Source: Firmicutes bacterium UBA6226
Lineage (GTDB): Bacteria; Bacillota_A; Clostridia; Peptostreptococcales; Acidaminobacteraceae
Reading direction: 5' to 3'
DNA: 6,119 nucleotides
Assembly (NCBI GenBank): GCA_002441045.1
Contig: DJWQ01000011.1
Coordinates: forward strand, 1 to 6,119
Part shown: positions 4,930-6,119 of the stretch, piece after piece
Position numbering within the stretch: the first letter of the stretch is position 1
How the letters are laid out: every line of letters starts with the position of its first letter
Notes under the pieces: generated by a model
The model's input: only the letters and a program-made list of their open reading frames with translations
Told to the model about the DNA's origin: nothing
The model's database searches: none
Program-made: the position numbers and the translations under genes

Positions 4930-6119
4930 ATGAGTAAGATAACGAAATTATTCAAATTTGTGATGACACAGTTAAAACGTTCTATAGAGCGATTTCCTAT
5001 CACGCTCATCTTTAGTTTGAGTTTTATGGCATCAGTGATGACGCGTGTTCATATGTCTTATGATGCGAGTGGTACAGAGACAGTAGAGAAATTAATGATG
5101 GTTTTTGCTTTGGGCATACCTATGTCAGCACTTGCAAAAGTCATCATAGAGCGATACCAATTTGATGGGCTATACAAATACTTAACTCATGGGGGTGGCG
5201 CTTTTCTACCTTTACTGTACTATCTAATCATACCATCACCGATGGGAGATTATTTTGTCATGAGATATTTGGCACTTTGGGGAATTCTGTTTTTAATGTT
5301 CCTGACGATGCCGTATTTTATCGATCGAAAAGGCTTATCTAGATATATCTTACACTTAGCAGGTAAGTTCTTTATGACGGTGTTATTTGCTGCTGTTCTC
5401 TACGGCGGTATCGCGATGATGATATTTACCATAGAAGTACTATTCGACTTCAATTGGTGGGATGAAATCTATTTTGACTTGTTTATCTTCATTGCAGCGA
5501 CTTTTGGCGTGACGCATTTTCTAGGTAATGTTCCTGAAAAGGATCAGGAAATGGCGCTTGAAGAGTATTCAAAACTATTTAAAAGCCTATTTCTTTATAT
5601 TGTTTTACCAATTATCAGTGTCTACACCATTATCCTGTATGCTTATTTTATTAAGATCTTGTTCACCTTTAAATTACCTGAAGGCGTCATTGGAAACCTG
5701 GTGCTTTGGTATGCGTCAGTCAGTGTAATCACCCTCTTCTTCGTAAGAGATCTAAGAATCAAATTTGAGTGGTTAGAGAAGTTCTTTAGAATCTATATAC
5801 CTATGATGACGATACCATTAATTATGTTATTCGTCGCACTTTTCATTAGAATTAATGCATTTGGAATAACTATGCCGAGATATTTTGTTGTTGCACTGGC
5901 CATCTTTGCAGCGCTTAGTCTAGCAAGTATGTGGCAAAAGAAAAGAGAAACAGCAGTTGTGGTGATGATTCTACTCATCGCTATGACAACCTTATCTTTC
6001 TTTGGACCGTTATCTGGCTATCAACTTACTTTTAATAGTCAAACAAATCGACTTGAAGCCATGTTAACACAATATGGTCTCTTGAAATCAGATGGGTCAT
6101 TAACACCAAATCCAGAAGT
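4930..6119 (+). CDS. DUF4153-type polytopic membrane protein, N-terminal part (partial at window edge)
   Basis: The frame is open from the ATG at 4930 to the right edge (396 complete codons, no stop). AAAAGGAAG at 4914-4922 lies seven bases before the ATG and supports the start. The protein begins with a basic amphipathic stretch (MSKITKLFKF) and then has about ten or eleven hydrophobic segments, near residues 24-40, 55-72, 91-101, 112-130, 146-170, 182-199, 218-243, 252-272, 289-307, 318-334 and 341-358. The pattern NVPEKDQ, then Y-x-x-LFKSLFLYIVLPIISVY, LPEGVIGNLVLWYA (249-262), PRYFVV (316-321) and a closing FGPLSGYQLTFNSQTNRLE (358-376) followed by a DGSLTP turn is what I recognise from DUF4153 proteins. 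Their function is not established. The full protein is expected to be longer, with a C-terminal soluble part beyond the edge. Family assignment is by memory of motifs, so moderately sure; membrane protein, near certain. Confidence 0.78.
   Translation, partial: MSKITKLFKFVMTQLKRSIERFPITLIFSLSFMASVMTRVHMSYDASGTETVEKLMMVFALGIPMSALAKVIIERYQFDGLYKYLTHGGGAFLPLLYYLIIPSPMGDYFVMRYLALWGILFLMFLTMPYFIDRKGLSRYILHLAGKFFMTVLFAAVLYGGIAMMIFTIEVLFDFNWWDEIYFDLFIFIAATFGVTHFLGNVPEKDQEMALEEYSKLFKSLFLYIVLPIISVYTIILYAYFIKILFTFKLPEGVIGNLVLWYASVSVITLFFVRDLRIKFEWLEKFFRIYIPMMTIPLIMLFVALFIRINAFGITMPRYFVVALAIFAALSLASMWQKKRETAVVVMILLIAMTTLSFFGPLSGYQLTFNSQTNRLEAMLTQYGLLKSDGSLTPNPE

Noticed and set aside
5528..5728. Plus-strand open frame of 66 codons
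   Set aside because: It is an out-of-frame reading inside the DUF4153-type gene, which stays open through the whole stretch.
5793..5978. Minus-strand open frame of 61 codons
   Set aside because: It is antisense to the DUF4153-type gene and has no sign of a start signal.
1..6119. CRISPR array, insertion sequence, tRNA or rRNA gene
   Set aside because: No spaced direct repeats, terminal inverted repeats with a transposase, or RNA gene signatures were found on either strand.

Overview
The window is AT-rich, and its start codons are mostly preceded by strong AGGAGG-type ribosome binding sites. Its genes are of kinds common in low-GC Gram-positive bacteria: a transmembrane GGDEF protein, an ABC-2 antibiotic-type exporter and a DUF4153 membrane protein. 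Together these suggest a motile member of the Firmicutes, most likely an anaerobic clostridial lineage. The genus cannot be fixed from the sequence alone.

Layout. (1) Positions 1-470, minus strand: the N-terminal 156 residues of a methyl-accepting chemotaxis-type signalling protein with no membrane segment, running off the left edge. (2) 471-746: a 276-bp divergent intergenic region. It holds possible promoters for both directions, a perfect TGTGA-N6-TCACA palindrome of the CRP/FNR type, and a tandem 9-bp repeat just before the next gene. (3) 747-2072, plus strand: a membrane-anchored diguanylate cyclase with an extracellular CHASE-like sensor and an intact GGDEF site, closed by a strong hairpin terminator. 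(4) 2200-4690, plus strand: a tight three-gene operon of an ABC ATPase and two paralogous 265-residue ABC-2 permeases, with gaps of 1 and 9 bases. It ends in a long, branched-looking hairpin with a U-rich tail. (5) 4930-6119, plus strand: the first 396 residues of a polytopic DUF4153-type membrane protein, cut by the right edge and served by its own promoter region with a perfect TATAAT.

How the parts relate. The divergent pair (chemotaxis-type receptor and diguanylate cyclase) shares one control region and both are signalling proteins. A common Crp/Fnr-family regulator is plausible but unproven. The ABC operon looks self-contained: one ATPase would energise a heterodimer of the two permeases, probably exporting a drug, peptide or lipid-like compound. 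No dedicated regulator, immunity gene or biosynthesis gene is visible beside it. The last gene appears to be a separate transcription unit of unknown function.

Nothing here amounts to a clear new system. The observations most worth a second look are the CRP/FNR-type site in the divergent region, the long hairpin at 4740-4819, and the substituted Q-loop and weak allosteric I-site in two otherwise intact enzymes.
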